From contig BCHX01000001.1 in the NCBI GenBank assembly GCA_001599755.1, positions 2,356,001 to 2,420,000 on the forward strand: a stretch of 64,000 bases of DNA, read 5' to 3'. The translations under genes and the position numbers were made by a program. Below the pieces are notes generated by a model. It saw only the letters and a program-made list of their open reading frames with translations, did no database searches and was not told where the DNA came from. Below, piece after piece: positions 50,932 through 60,885 of the stretch (positions are counted from its first letter, which is position 1; each line of letters begins with the position of its first letter). The DNA comes from Gliomastix tumulicola. Lineage: Eukaryota > Ascomycota > Sordariomycetes > Hypocreales > Bionectriaceae.

Positions 50932-52337
50932 CTTGGGCAATTGGCTCGACTTGAGGAAGAGGTTGAGAGCTGACCTTGGCCAGCAAGAACCACGGCCGGA
51001 AGACACGGGGGGAACAGCCACCCTTTTGTTGCTCGACAAGACCTTCAGCCTAAATGAAGAGAACGTCCGGTTCCGCAAAACCACCCCATGTTCTCGGCGT
51101 GCCCCCAAGCCAAGAGAGGCCGATCCCGACGCCGGTGGTGTCTGGGTGAGCTCGGAGAATCCCACCCGAGTGGAGAGGGAGGGCTCGCAGCGGCCCGGAT
51201 TACCGGTTTTCACCTCCACTTTGAGGCCATTTTACCCTGTTAGTAAGTCCAAGTAAGCCTGCCATGGTCCGCCTGTGCATGGCATTCGTATCTGACGTCG
51301 ATGCTCAGGTTGACGATGCGAACGGGGCCGGATTTCGGATGTTGGAGGTTGGAGGCTGACCCGACGAATATTCGATGCTGGGGCGATGGGACCAGTCCAG
51401 GTACGTACATATGCACCTCACAGTGTGGAGTGCGACAAATTGCAATATTGGCACGTATAAATGAGAGTTTGACCAGTTTGACTTCGCGCCGACGAGGAAG
51501 GAACGATGCGGCGTCCCTGATTGGGCCTAGAAGGCAGCCGAGAGTGGGGAGGTACAGGGGTAGCTCCTGCCATTTTTACCGTTATGCAATGCAGACGCGG
51601 GTGGTGCAGAAGCGGCCGCGATTGTCGACCAATCAACGACGGGAAATTGGTCGGCGCATAGCCACAGCCAATCAGGACGCTCTCCCAGTATAGCTGGGCG
51701 CTTATTTCATACAACTCCCACTGCCAAATCAACATGATCGGCCATGTTTTGCCCAGCTTCACCAGTCTCGAGCCGCCGCTAAACCATTGGCAATGGCTTT
51801 ATTTGCGGCCCAACGCATGCATCAGTGTGGCCGCGGCCAGGATGCTGCGTATCCAATACCGGGGGAGCAGCGTTTGAAGACTCGTACGCGTCTGGGGTCT
51901 CGTCTTCCATTCACCCTCTTCCCTCCCACCACCACCACCTCTTCTTCTTTTCTCTTCCCCTCTTCTCCCTCTTCCCTCTTCCATCTTTCCTCGCGCTTAT
52001 TCTCTCCCACCACACTCTCACCTTTCTTTTGTCTTGGGCTCTGCAGGTCATTGCTTTGTAATTGTCTGTTCACTCATTGTCAACGAATCTTACTATTGTT
52101 CTTGCTCACTTTTGTGGCTGTTCTTCCTCGACCGACCTTCACCATTCCCTCAGAGTGCACTGCCAGTAGCATTCTGTTCCAGCATGATCTACTCCCACTG
52201 GCAATAATTATTTTCCTTTGTCGACCTCTCCTCCTCTCGTACTTTTGTCCCGCGCTTCGGCCATCCCGCAGTCTCCCATTCACATCAACAAACACACTCT
52301 CAACACATCGCCGCAACGAAAACCAACAATCACACCA
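50932..52337. promoter_or_regulatory. Divergent promoter region with long pyrimidine tract
   Basis: 1.4 kb between the GH94 gene and the large membrane protein gene. A strong CT-rich tract covers about 51890-52025 and ends at CTCTGCAG (52041-52048), which could be the acceptor of a 5' UTR intron for the plus-strand gene. TCCAGGTACGTACA at 51396-51409 recurs upstream of PRE2. A 14-bp near-miss of CCAAT (ACCAATCAACG) is near 51629, and GCCAATCAGG near 51666. Confidence 0.4.
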
Positions 52338-55300
52338 ATGCCCGTCATCACGAATCAATCAAGCACAATGCCGGACTCTCGAGAAAGGATACCTTCTCCT
52401 TCCCCTTTAACTCCGTCGGCGGACGACTGGGAGAATTGGGAAGATGAAGATGTCATCACCCCCATCGAGCCGGCAGAACAAGTTCAAATACAACACCCAC
52501 CGACTTCAAACACTCTGACACGGACAAACACCAAGAGCAACAACCCTCGAGCGTCGAGGGTATCTCAGTCACGTCCCCGACGCCTCAAGTCCTCCCGCAG
52601 ACAAAAAGCACAGAATGCTAAGTTCGGTATCAAGCTCATTACCGACATGGCTGCACTCCGACGGCAGGCCCCTTCCGCCCAAAACCAGATGAAGGCGGGC
52701 GACAACCAGCCCAAATTCGTGGATGCTGCTGCTCTCAGAGCTTTGGAGGGCGAGCCAAACTCGGCATCCGTGGGCAACTGGAACTGGTTAAGGAGGGACA
52801 AGGGCAAAAGCCCAGTAGCTGCCACGCCTCAATCCAGTCGCACGCCAGGTACCGGGATTTCCACCGAAGACTGTCCTATCATGATTGATATATCCCTTCC
52901 ATCCGAGGATGTCGATGGCCGAGATATGGAGACGCCTCAGACTGCCAATGACAACTCACTGGCTGTTCCTATTTTTGCTTCACTTACTCCTACTACCAAC
53001 CTAGCGCGGACTGTGCAAGCGGAGGCGGAGGGGAGAACCGGACCAGAGAACCAACACCAAGTCTCTGTATGGTCACCGGACACTCCCACTCCCGATACGG
53101 CAACGGTCAACAACTTCCGCCGAGCGTCAAGCATCTATTCTCAAGCAACAACCCTTGTGGCCCAAAGCACTGCTGCTTCGAGGGATGCTCCCCCTGTCCC
53201 CGCACTTCCACCCACGTACAAGAAGATGCCTCACCAGCGGCTGATCAGTCTGGAAATGGGCACAAATAATGGAGAAGACGACGATTCAGGCACTCCTTGC
53301 ACACTGTTTGAGGAGGACGGACTCCCTACTCCTCAGTCTGGGAAGCCCAAGGCGAAAAGCGCTTACATCAGTCCCGATAGTGCGGGTTCACGGTCTCGCG
53401 GCTGGTGGGATCATGTTGTCACCCCTTTCGCCGACAAGAGATTTACCTTCTCAACCCAGAGATCAAAGCCTGACTCACCGAACGACAACAGCCCAGCAGG
53501 GAATCGCGAGCAGCCCACTCCCCGCCCAAGCGTTCCTACCATTCCCGTCTCAGAGAAGGGACCGTTCCCGGCGTTGCTGCCGGTGCCTACGGCTGGACCG
53601 CCTCCAATTGTTCGAGCTCCTACTCCTCGGCGGACGCCGTCACCACAGCTGGATCGTTCCGCCAGCTCTTCTCCCAGCTCATTGGCGGACGCGCGAGCCT
53701 CGACTTTTGGCTCTTCCAATCTTGCCTCAGAGAAAGCACAGTTCGCAGAAGCGAGTGACAATGGGCCTATTGATCAGCCGCCTCCTTACTCCCCGCCCAA
53801 AAAGAACCTCGACTCTCCCGTCCGCTTCCGAGCCCTTTTCCCTCCTGGCCACCCATCGCATGGCCGAGCCCCCTCTCCAGGGCTTGGATCACCTGGACTA
53901 GCCGCGACCATGACATCTCAGGGTCATGCCATGACAGATATTCCCATCACCCCGACGGTGCCGCGAGATATGCCGGCAGCACCTACAGTCCCTCTACCAG
54001 ACCGGCCCATCGGGACCTTCCTTCCACAGGAGCACTCACATGACGCCCGGGGTCCCGAGAACAGGGTTGAGCGTGAGCGTCGTCGGCACGAAAAGGAGGA
54101 CGTCGTGGCAAGGCGTGCTGGCGGCTTCTGGCGTGGACGGGGATGCATCCCGACTACTGGATGTTTCGGCCGAACTGGTCGTGAGGGCCGCAAGAAAAGA
54201 AGGATCCTCCTGGGCGTCATTGGCGGCGCGATCGCTCTGATCATCCTTGTCGTCGTCCTGGCAGTTGTCCTGACCCGCCCAGAAGCCCCCAAGGAAATCC
54301 CCTCTATCTGGGTGAATCTGACCGACTTCCCACCGATGCCGACGGGCGTCTTGTCCGTCGTGGGCCCAGACAACACCATGGCCAGGAGCGGGTGCACAGA
54401 GCCTGCAACTTTGTGGAGTTGCAGCTTGCCAAAGGATGACCATGACTCTGTGGCTCCGTACCGTGCAAACCAACCCACGATTTTCATGCAAATCCAGTGG
54501 GACAATGGGACTCGAAAGTCTTGGGATGTCCCTAACGGCGAGAAGCCGTTTACAGGAGAGCGTCGGGCTGTTGGAGGAGCGGCTCATGCGGCCGGGACGA
54601 TTCGCAAACGCCAGGCAACCGCGTTCTCGCCCAAGCCAGACCCTCCGGCATACAAGGAGATGTGGTTCCTCGGCGATAGGACTGACGGCGTCCAGTCAGA
54701 CGAGAAGGGAGGAGAACCAGCCCCCTTCTACATCAGCCTTCTGAAGTCGGAAAACGAAACGGCCGAGATGCCCATCCTTGACAAACGGCAAACGACGATC
54801 GGGAAGGACGAGCTTATTAAGAATATCGTGTCCACCGCGGATCTGCTCGAAGATGGAACTCCGGCTCCCGCCAGGATGCTTCCCAATGCAGTTCACCAGC
54901 CGGTACGCCTGTACGACCGCGGGCTGCCCACGGAGCACTACGGGTTCTACACCTACTTCAAGAGAACCATCTACCTCAGATCTGCATCAAGGAACAACGA
55001 CACAAACGAAGGCGATGTACCACTGGACCAGGATGGCGGGAGCAGAAAGTCGGAGGCCAACTTCCTCGGGACCTGGTCCGAGACTCGCATGCTGGTGCAG
55101 ATCTGGACACAGACGCTGGGGTCGAACTCGTCGCAGCTCCTGAACCCCGACAACCGCGGAGGCATCAACGGCTCGACAGAGCTCATCCGGCCCGGGACCA
55201 TGCCGTACCCAGTCACAGTAACGCTGGACACGCACGGAGGTGATCCGGGCAAGAAGTTTGTGTGGGTGTGGCCGATGGACGACAGGCAGAAGCTCGATCA

Positions 55301-55448
55301 GGAGAACCCGCAGCTCAAGGCGAATGTCATGGAGTTTGGGGGGACATATATCAACCCCCGAAGCAGGGGCAAGGACAACATGGGAGGTTTCGATGGAGGC
55401 ACAGGAGGTTGTAAGTGTGAGTGGAAGAACTGGGTGGCTGGAGGGTGA
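52338..55448 (+). CDS. Large single-pass membrane protein of unknown function
   Basis: Single exon, 1036 aa from the chosen Met (MPVITNQSSTMPDSRE); 52368 is an equally possible start. The first 620 residues are Pro/Ser/Thr-rich and probably disordered, but begin with a striking block PSADDWENWEDEDVITPIEP. Short proline motifs such as DQPPPYSPPKK occur near the membrane. A basic stop-transfer patch (GREGRKKRR) precedes one strong membrane helix, ILLGVIGGAIALIILVVVLA (about 624-645). The 390-residue C-terminal part has Asn-glycosylation sites, paired Cys and a GGCKCEWKNW end, consistent with a lumenal or extracellular beta-rich domain. Two Lys-Arg sites (RKRQATAF, about 755; LDKRQTTIG, about 815) could be KEX2 targets. 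Similar fungal proteins are sometimes labelled glycoprotease family, but I see no glycoprotease motif here. Confidence 0.8.
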   Translation: MPVITNQSSTMPDSRERIPSPSPLTPSADDWENWEDEDVITPIEPAEQVQIQHPPTSNTLTRTNTKSNNPRASRVSQSRPRRLKSSRRQKAQNAKFGIKLITDMAALRRQAPSAQNQMKAGDNQPKFVDAAALRALEGEPNSASVGNWNWLRRDKGKSPVAATPQSSRTPGTGISTEDCPIMIDISLPSEDVDGRDMETPQTANDNSLAVPIFASLTPTTNLARTVQAEAEGRTGPENQHQVSVWSPDTPTPDTATVNNFRRASSIYSQATTLVAQSTAASRDAPPVPALPPTYKKMPHQRLISLEMGTNNGEDDDSGTPCTLFEEDGLPTPQSGKPKAKSAYISPDSAGSRSRGWWDHVVTPFADKRFTFSTQRSKPDSPNDNSPAGNREQPTPRPSVPTIPVSEKGPFPALLPVPTAGPPPIVRAPTPRRTPSPQLDRSASSSPSSLADARASTFGSSNLASEKAQFAEASDNGPIDQPPPYSPPKKNLDSPVRFRALFPPGHPSHGRAPSPGLGSPGLAATMTSQGHAMTDIPITPTVPRDMPAAPTVPLPDRPIGTFLPQEHSHDARGPENRVERERRRHEKEDVVARRAGGFWRGRGCIPTTGCFGRTGREGRKKRRILLGVIGGAIALIILVVVLAVVLTRPEAPKEIPSIWVNLTDFPPMPTGVLSVVGPDNTMARSGCTEPATLWSCSLPKDDHDSVAPYRANQPTIFMQIQWDNGTRKSWDVPNGEKPFTGERRAVGGAAHAAGTIRKRQATAFSPKPDPPAYKEMWFLGDRTDGVQSDEKGGEPAPFYISLLKSENETAEMPILDKRQTTIGKDELIKNIVSTADLLEDGTPAPARMLPNAVHQPVRLYDRGLPTEHYGFYTYFKRTIYLRSASRNNDTNEGDVPLDQDGGSRKSEANFLGTWSETRMLVQIWTQTLGSNSSQLLNPDNRGGINGSTELIRPGTMPYPVTVTLDTHGGDPGKKFVWVWPMDDRQKLDQENPQLKANVMEFGGTYINPRSRGKDNMGGFDGGTGGCKCEWKNWVAGG

Positions 55449-56329
55449 GTCACGATATCAACGTGAACATCGACAGCTTGATCTACTCTTTTATTTTTTC
55501 GCTCTGGAGGAAAAGATAGGATGAAATTACAATGTACTATGAATAACGGCTCAAACCAAACAAAACCGGCATCAGGATCTGGGAACGGCACGGAACTATC
55601 AGGCCAAGGGCTACGAGCTTAATAGATGGATGGCTCAAGATATTATTTTTAGCTAGCAAAAGAACATCAACATCAATTCTGTTAAGAGAAGTCCCTCCCC
55701 GCATAGTGTCGGCAGTGGCAGTGACACCATTGCAGGGGTGAACTGGCGATTTCAGGGTTACTGCAGCCAGAATGCAGCCCAGAGGCAGCCACTAACAGAC
55801 GCGCTAATGCAAGGAGACCTCCATCACGACCTCTCTCCTTCTTCCTCTTCTGTTCGTCCCAGCGACGACTCTCGTTCCGCGAAACGAGGCCGCTAATCAC
55901 ATGGGCGGAATCGGTCCCCCTCTGTGCCTCACTCAGTCACTCTCTTTTTTTTTCCGTCTGATTCGGGACTCGATCTCTCGCTACGGTCCGTGAGGAGAGG
56001 GTTTTCTAGTCCTCGCGAGCCTTCCCAGCCTCCGTTCTTTGGCTGCTGCACGTGTCGCCGCTCGGGATACCATCATAGGCAACTCGGCGCTCTGACAGAG
56101 AGCACATCATATCCATATTCATAGCGTGTAGCTAGTTGTATCTGTTCGTTATGAGCACGAGCCTCCTCTTTCCACGTCGCTCTTGTCCGCTGTGGCGAGC
56201 CGTCTTGCAATCCTCTTCTCTGCTGTCGCTGTCGCAGAGTCAGCTTTGGGAGCTCTAGAGACATCCTCAACCAACAACCAGTCTAGCTCTCTATCTTTCC
56301 CGGGCTACGCTCCTTACCCTCAGCCCGCC
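55449..56329. other. Intergenic: promoter of MFS sugar transporter gene
   Basis: About 880 bp. An in-frame ATG at 56183 would extend the transporter by 49 residues. No other supported feature. Confidence 0.5.
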
Positions 56330-57889
56330 ATGAGTCTCAAGTCCGACCCCGAGACGCTCCTCCGAGCCACGTCAACGCTCGAAACAGTTACCACAGACGC
56401 CGACAGCGACGCTGACCTCACCCTCTGGCAGGCCCTCGGGAAATGGCGCCGCATCACCTGGTACTGCGTGGGCATGACCTCGGCCATCCTCATGTACGGC
56501 TTCGACTACGTCATCGTCGGCTCGAGCTCGGCCATGCCCAGCTTCCAGCGCGACTACGGCCAGCAGCTGGACGGCAAATGGATCCTGCCGTCGCTGTGGT
56601 TCGGCCTGTGGAACTTTGCGAGCCCCGGCGCGTCCATGATCGGGGCCGTCGTCGGTGGCTTTCTGCAGGACTGGGCCGGCCGCCGGGCCTCGCTGGCCGT
56701 CGGCTCGTTCCTGTCTGCGGTCGGGGTCGCCGTGCTCTTCGTGTCCAACATCTCGGACGAGATCAACGTCCGGCGGAGCGTCTTCCTTGCCGGTAAAGCC
56801 TTCCAGGGCGGCGCCATCGGCATCGTCATGGCGACGACCCAGACGTACATGTCCGAGATCCTGCCGCCCAAGCTCCGGGGCCCGATCCTCGCCTTCTTCC
56901 CGACCTTCACGCTGCTCGGCCAGCTCATCGGCGCCGGCGTCATCTACGCGTGCCTGGGCGTTGACAGGGGGTACCGGATCTGCTTCGCCGTGCAGTGGCC
57001 CTTCTCGGCGATCCCCTTCGTCATGGCGCTCGTCATCCCCGAGAGCCCGACGTACCTCGTGCGCAGGGGCCGGCTGCCGCAGGCCCTGGAGGCGCAGAGC
57101 CGCCTCAACCCGCGCGAGATGGACGCGCAGCAGACCATCGACCTCATCGCGCGCAACATCGAGCACGAGCGGCAGGGGTCCAAGGCCACGTACGTCGACT
57201 GCTTCAGGGGCACGAACCTGCGCCGCACGCTCATCGTCGTCTTCGCAAACCTGATGCCGCAGATCTTCGGGCTCATGCTGCTCTCCAAGGCGAGCTACTT
57301 CATGCAGGTCGTCGGCATGGACGCGGACCTGAGCCTGCTCGTGCTCGTCGGCGGCATCGGCTGCGGCTTCCTCGCCAACCTGGCCAGCATCTGGGTGCTC
57401 TCGCTCCACGGCCGGCGCCTGCTCACGCTGGGCAGCCTCGCCGCGCTCGTCGTGCTCTGGACGTCCATGGGCATCGGCGGCATCTGGTCCGGCCGCGACG
57501 CCACCATCTGGTACACGACGGCGGCGCTCATCCTCGTCGTCGTCGCCGCGGGGCTCGGCATCTGGCCGTGCTCGTACGCCATCGGCTCCGAGACGTCGTC
57601 GCTGCACCTGCGGGCCAAGGCGCAGGGCGTCGGCTGGTTCACCGCGGGAGCGAGCTCCGCCGTCTTCGGCTTCGTGCTGCCGTATGCCTTCAACGCGGAC
57701 CAGGGCAACCTCGGGGCCAAGACGGGCTTCATCTACACGGGCTTGTGCGCCGTCGGCTGGGTCGTCACGTTCTACTGCGTGCCGGAGATGAAGGGGCGGA
57801 CGCCGGCCGAGATTGATCGCATGTTTGAGCTGCGGCTGCCGACGAGGGAGTTTGAGGGCTGGCGGCAGCCTGACGGGGGCACATCTTAG
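56330..57889 (+). CDS. MFS sugar transporter (alpha-glucoside permease-like)
   Basis: Single exon, 519 aa from MSLKSDPETLL. Twelve membrane segments follow a short acidic N-terminus. Sugar-porter landmarks are MYGFDYVIVGSSSAMPSFQR in TM1; QDWAGRRASLAVGSFLSAVG, the D-x-x-GRR loop; YMSEILPPKLRG after TM4; VIPESPTYLVRRGRLPQA, the PESP motif after TM6; and PEMKGRTPAEIDRMFE, the closing PETKG-type motif. The wording of these motifs, and the AVQWPF segment, resemble the fungal maltose/alpha-glucoside permease group, but substrate cannot be fixed. Third codon positions are extremely GC-rich even for this window, which produces a 528-aa antisense shadow ORF. The start at 56330 is preferred over 56183, whose extra residues do not look like a transporter N-terminus. 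Confidence 0.9.
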   Translation: MSLKSDPETLLRATSTLETVTTDADSDADLTLWQALGKWRRITWYCVGMTSAILMYGFDYVIVGSSSAMPSFQRDYGQQLDGKWILPSLWFGLWNFASPGASMIGAVVGGFLQDWAGRRASLAVGSFLSAVGVAVLFVSNISDEINVRRSVFLAGKAFQGGAIGIVMATTQTYMSEILPPKLRGPILAFFPTFTLLGQLIGAGVIYACLGVDRGYRICFAVQWPFSAIPFVMALVIPESPTYLVRRGRLPQALEAQSRLNPREMDAQQTIDLIARNIEHERQGSKATYVDCFRGTNLRRTLIVVFANLMPQIFGLMLLSKASYFMQVVGMDADLSLLVLVGGIGCGFLANLASIWVLSLHGRRLLTLGSLAALVVLWTSMGIGGIWSGRDATIWYTTAALILVVVAAGLGIWPCSYAIGSETSSLHLRAKAQGVGWFTAGASSAVFGFVLPYAFNADQGNLGAKTGFIYTGLCAVGWVVTFYCVPEMKGRTPAEIDRMFELRLPTREFEGWRQPDGGTS

Positions 57890-58165
57890 ATTTTCTGTTA
57901 TGTATGATTTATGTGCGCGGCTCGGAAATGTACTAGTAATATTCCTACGGATGTTCATGAGGTGTGTGTGCTGTTGTAGGGCTCATGGGAAATGTGGTCC
58001 GAGTTGGAAGCCGTCGAGGGAGTTCGAGGCAGCCAAAACTCTACAGGGTAAGCAGGCGTAACCCTGAATAGGATCAAGGGTCCATTAAAAAGTTCCCCGT
58101 CCCATCCCATCCCAGATGATTGATATTCCCAAGCATCTTAGGACACTTCCATCAGCAATGGCCTC

Positions 58166-59590
58166 ATGACACTCTTCACACGCCGCACACCGCTACGATG
58201 GCGTCCATCCGCCTTCTTAGGTCCAAGAGGCCTAGTCACTGGTCCCAGACGGCTCACGACCCTGGCCATTGAGACGTCCTGCGACGACACGGCAGTGGCC
58301 ATACTCCGTCGTCGCAGCAGCCCTGACACCAGCACCAACAACACCCACGAGCTTCTCTTCAACGAGCGCATCTCCTCCGATCACCGCCGGTTCCGGGGCA
58401 TCGAGCCGCTCGTTGCTGTCCAGGGCCACACCAGCTCCCTCGCGCCGCTCCTGCGCAAGGCTCTAGCCCACCTCCCTGAGGCCGACACGAGCGAAGCAAG
58501 CACGACGGGCAACAGGAGGAGGCGGATATGCTGGGACGAGGACGGCAAGGCGAGAGAGGTGCCTGACTTTGTGTCTGTGACGCGCGGTCCTGGCATCATG
58601 CCCAACCTCGCCGTCGGTCTGAACACGGCCAAGGGCCTCGCTTTGGCCTGGGACGTCCCGCTCGTCGGCGTCCACCACATGCAGGCGCACGCTCTGACGC
58701 CAAGACTCGTGACGGCCCTAGGCCTGAGCCAGGCCGCGGCTGGTAGCAGCAGCGACAGCAGCAGCAGCAGCGGCCCTGACTTCCCCTTCCTCTCGCTCCT
58801 CGTCTCCGGCGGCCACACCCAGCTCGTGCACTCCCGCTCCCTCACCGAGCACAGCATCGTCGCGACGACGGCCGACGTCGCCATCGGCAACCTCCTCGAC
58901 CACGCCGCCCGCTCCATCCTCCCGGAGCCGATACTCGCCGCCGCCACCGACGTCATGTACGGCCGTGTGCTCGAGGCCTTTGCGTTCCCCGACGGCGGCA
59001 CGGCCGAGGAGTACGCCTTCTACCGGCCCGCGACCTCGCGCGGCGACGAGCTCGTCGATCAGGACACGGGATACCCCTGGGTGCTGCCGTCGCCGCTGCG
59101 GCAGACCCGGAAGCTCGCGTACTCGTTCTCAAGCCTGGGCACCATGTCCGGTCGAATCACGGCCGCGAACCCGGGCATGGACGAGCACGAGCGGCGCGCG
59201 CTGGCGAGGCACCTCATGGCGGGAGCCTTCAGCCACCTAGTTGGGCGTCTCTGCATCGCGCTCGAGGATGTCCCGGGGCTGGCCGGGGCGTCCACGCTGG
59301 TCGTGGCGGGGGGCGTGGCGTGCAACCGGTTCCTGATGCATGTCCTGCGTTCCAGCTTGGCGGTGAGGGGATACGGACACCTGGAGATCATGGCGCCGCC
59401 GCCGTATCTGTGTACGGATAATGCGGCTATGATTGCGTGGGCTGGGATGGAGATGTTCGAGGCCGGGTGGGAGACGGATGAGTCCGTGCTGGCCATCAAC
59501 AAGTGGCCCGTGGATCCTGCACTTGGCCATGGCATCATGGGTGCTCCCGGATGGAAGAAGCGACCTGGCTTCACCGCCGCTGGTGCTTAA
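58166..59590 (+). CDS. QRI7: Mitochondrial tRNA N6-threonylcarbamoyladenosine synthase QRI7
   Basis: Single exon, 474 aa. Kae1/TsaD/Qri7 proteins transfer the threonylcarbamoyl group to A37 of ANN-decoding tRNAs; Qri7 is the mitochondrial form. The Arg-rich, acid-free N-terminus (MTLFTRRTPLRWRPSAFLGP) looks like a mitochondrial presequence. Family motifs are TLAIETSCDDTAVAIL; VSVTRGPGIMPNLAVGLNTA; the metal-ligand pair in GVHHMQAHALTPR; LSLLVSGGHTQLVH; FSSLGTMSGRI; VVAGGVACNRFL; and PPYLCTDNAAMIAWAG, with the last metal-ligand Asp. A Ser/Asp repeat (SSSDSSSSSGPD) is inserted before LSLLVSGGHT. Yeast Qri7 is 407 aa; the extra length here comes from this and another low-complexity insertion, ADTSEASTTGNRRRR. 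Confidence 0.94.
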   Translation: MTLFTRRTPLRWRPSAFLGPRGLVTGPRRLTTLAIETSCDDTAVAILRRRSSPDTSTNNTHELLFNERISSDHRRFRGIEPLVAVQGHTSSLAPLLRKALAHLPEADTSEASTTGNRRRRICWDEDGKAREVPDFVSVTRGPGIMPNLAVGLNTAKGLALAWDVPLVGVHHMQAHALTPRLVTALGLSQAAAGSSSDSSSSSGPDFPFLSLLVSGGHTQLVHSRSLTEHSIVATTADVAIGNLLDHAARSILPEPILAAATDVMYGRVLEAFAFPDGGTAEEYAFYRPATSRGDELVDQDTGYPWVLPSPLRQTRKLAYSFSSLGTMSGRITAANPGMDEHERRALARHLMAGAFSHLVGRLCIALEDVPGLAGASTLVVAGGVACNRFLMHVLRSSLAVRGYGHLEIMAPPPYLCTDNAAMIAWAGMEMFEAGWETDESVLAINKWPVDPALGHGIMGAPGWKKRPGFTAAGA

Positions 59591-59914
59591 CAAGCACTTA
59601 TTCGACGGGTCTTATTTACCAGGGATGCTGAGACAAACCAACACACCGCGACTGTATGAATATTTGTATCATCACTACTGTACGAAAGATCTGTATTATC
59701 AGCTGCGACTTCACACACAGATATAGAATCCCGGGCCACGGATTGGCATTATAATGTCATGATCTCTTTTCTCTTTTCCTCAGCGGTTGTCATTTGCTTT
59801 AGTTTACAAATTACATAACCCATGGTGATGGCAAGCAATCCGGCCTGTCGACGTTTCTTTCTATCCTTCATCCTCCGACCTCGTCTTTTGCCCAAAGTCT
59901 AGCTAGCTAGCCCT
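59591..59914. terminator. Convergent 3' flanks of QRI7 and PRE2
   Basis: 324 bp between convergent stop codons, AT-rich compared with the flanking coding regions. No ORF of note; presumed 3' UTRs. Confidence 0.45.
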
Positions 59915-60885
59915 TTAGTCCAGCTTGCTCGTGACGTTTGTGAACTCGCCCTTCTCCAGCTTGGTGTTCCAGAAGATGGGGTTCGTGTCGTTGAAGCCGT
60001 GGTGCGTCCAGCCCTCCTCCTTGATGTGGTACAGGTTGATGAAGCCACCCGAGAAGGCATCACGGTGGGTGGCGGCGAGGATACTCCTCCTGCCGAGCTC
60101 GAGGGCATCCTCGTCGCTCAGGTCGTAGCTGTACTCGGCATCCAGCACGCCGTACGCAAACGTCTGACCGCTGCCGACGCAGAACAGGTTCCCCGCGAGG
60201 CGCGTCCCGTCGCTGTCGACGTAGTACAGCGCGGGGCCCTCCTCGGGCGTGACGCCCGCGCACATGGTGCCCATGCTCAGCCCCATGCCCTTGTAGCTGT
60301 AGACGAGGTTGGCGAGGATCTTGGAGGCGGCGGCGACGCTGATGCGGCGCTTGTGCCGGAGCTCGTGCAGGCGGCACTGCATGCCCAGCCAGCCGAGCCA
60401 GTACTGGCAGTCGGCGGCGCCGCCGGCCAGCGTGCCGAGGAGCACCTTGTTGATCTCGATGACCTTCTTGACCGTCTGCGAGGCGATCCAGTTGCCGGCC
60501 GTCGCGCGCGAGTCCGTCGCCACGATGATGCCGCCCTGGAAGCGGAAGGCGAGCGTCGTCGTGCCGTGGGCGATCTTGATGGGGCAGTCCGGGTTGGACC
60601 GGTCGTCGGTGGCGGCTCGGAGCCAGGCGGAGGGCTTTTTTTTTTCAAGACAACCAACGTTAGTATATCTATCTTCAGTAGAATGAGGTGGAGGGATCGA
60701 AGATGTCTGCGAATGGTGGGTTGGGCATGTGCAAGACGTCGTGTACGAACCTGGGCGACGGGGGGCATGGCGAACTTGAGCGAGAGAGACGCCTCGGGGT
60801 TCATCATCAGCTCCTCCGTCTCCTCGAGCGAGGTGTCATGGTCCTCGTGCGCCGGTCGGCTGTATCTCGAGACGAGAGCATCCAT
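59915..60885 (-). CDS. PRE2: 20S proteasome subunit beta-5 (chymotrypsin-like), PRE2
   Basis: Exons 60885-60751 and 60634-59915 (intron 116 nt) encode 284 aa. PRE2 is the beta-5 subunit carrying the chymotrypsin-like activity of the proteasome. A 69-residue propeptide ends at KIAHG, and autocleavage exposes Thr70 as the nucleophile (TTTLAFRFQGG). The mature Asp17 and Lys33 equivalents are Asp86 (ATDSRATAGNW) and Lys102 (QTVKKVIEIN). Other landmarks are GTLAGGAADCQYWLGWLG, ELRHKRRISVAAASKILANL, and GTMCAGVTPEEGPALYYVDS. The intron falls exactly between Gln45 and Pro46 of the propeptide (PPVAQ/PSAWLRAATDDRSN). Its acceptor AG directly follows ten A instead of a pyrimidine tract, while a TACTAAC branch site lies about 25 nt upstream. 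Confidence 0.96.

Noticed and set aside
48565..51219. Longer GH94 reading frame starting at 51219
   Set aside because: The 96 extra residues look like translated promoter; family sequence begins right after Met at 50931.
52338..55448. Glycoprotease label for the large membrane protein
   Set aside because: No Kae1/TsaD or metalloglycoprotease motif; the true Kae1-type gene is QRI7 at 58166-59590.
56372..57958. 528-codon minus-strand ORF opposite the MFS transporter
   Set aside because: Arg/Ala/Asp/His-rich antisense shadow caused by GC-rich third positions; the plus strand carries all sugar-porter motifs.
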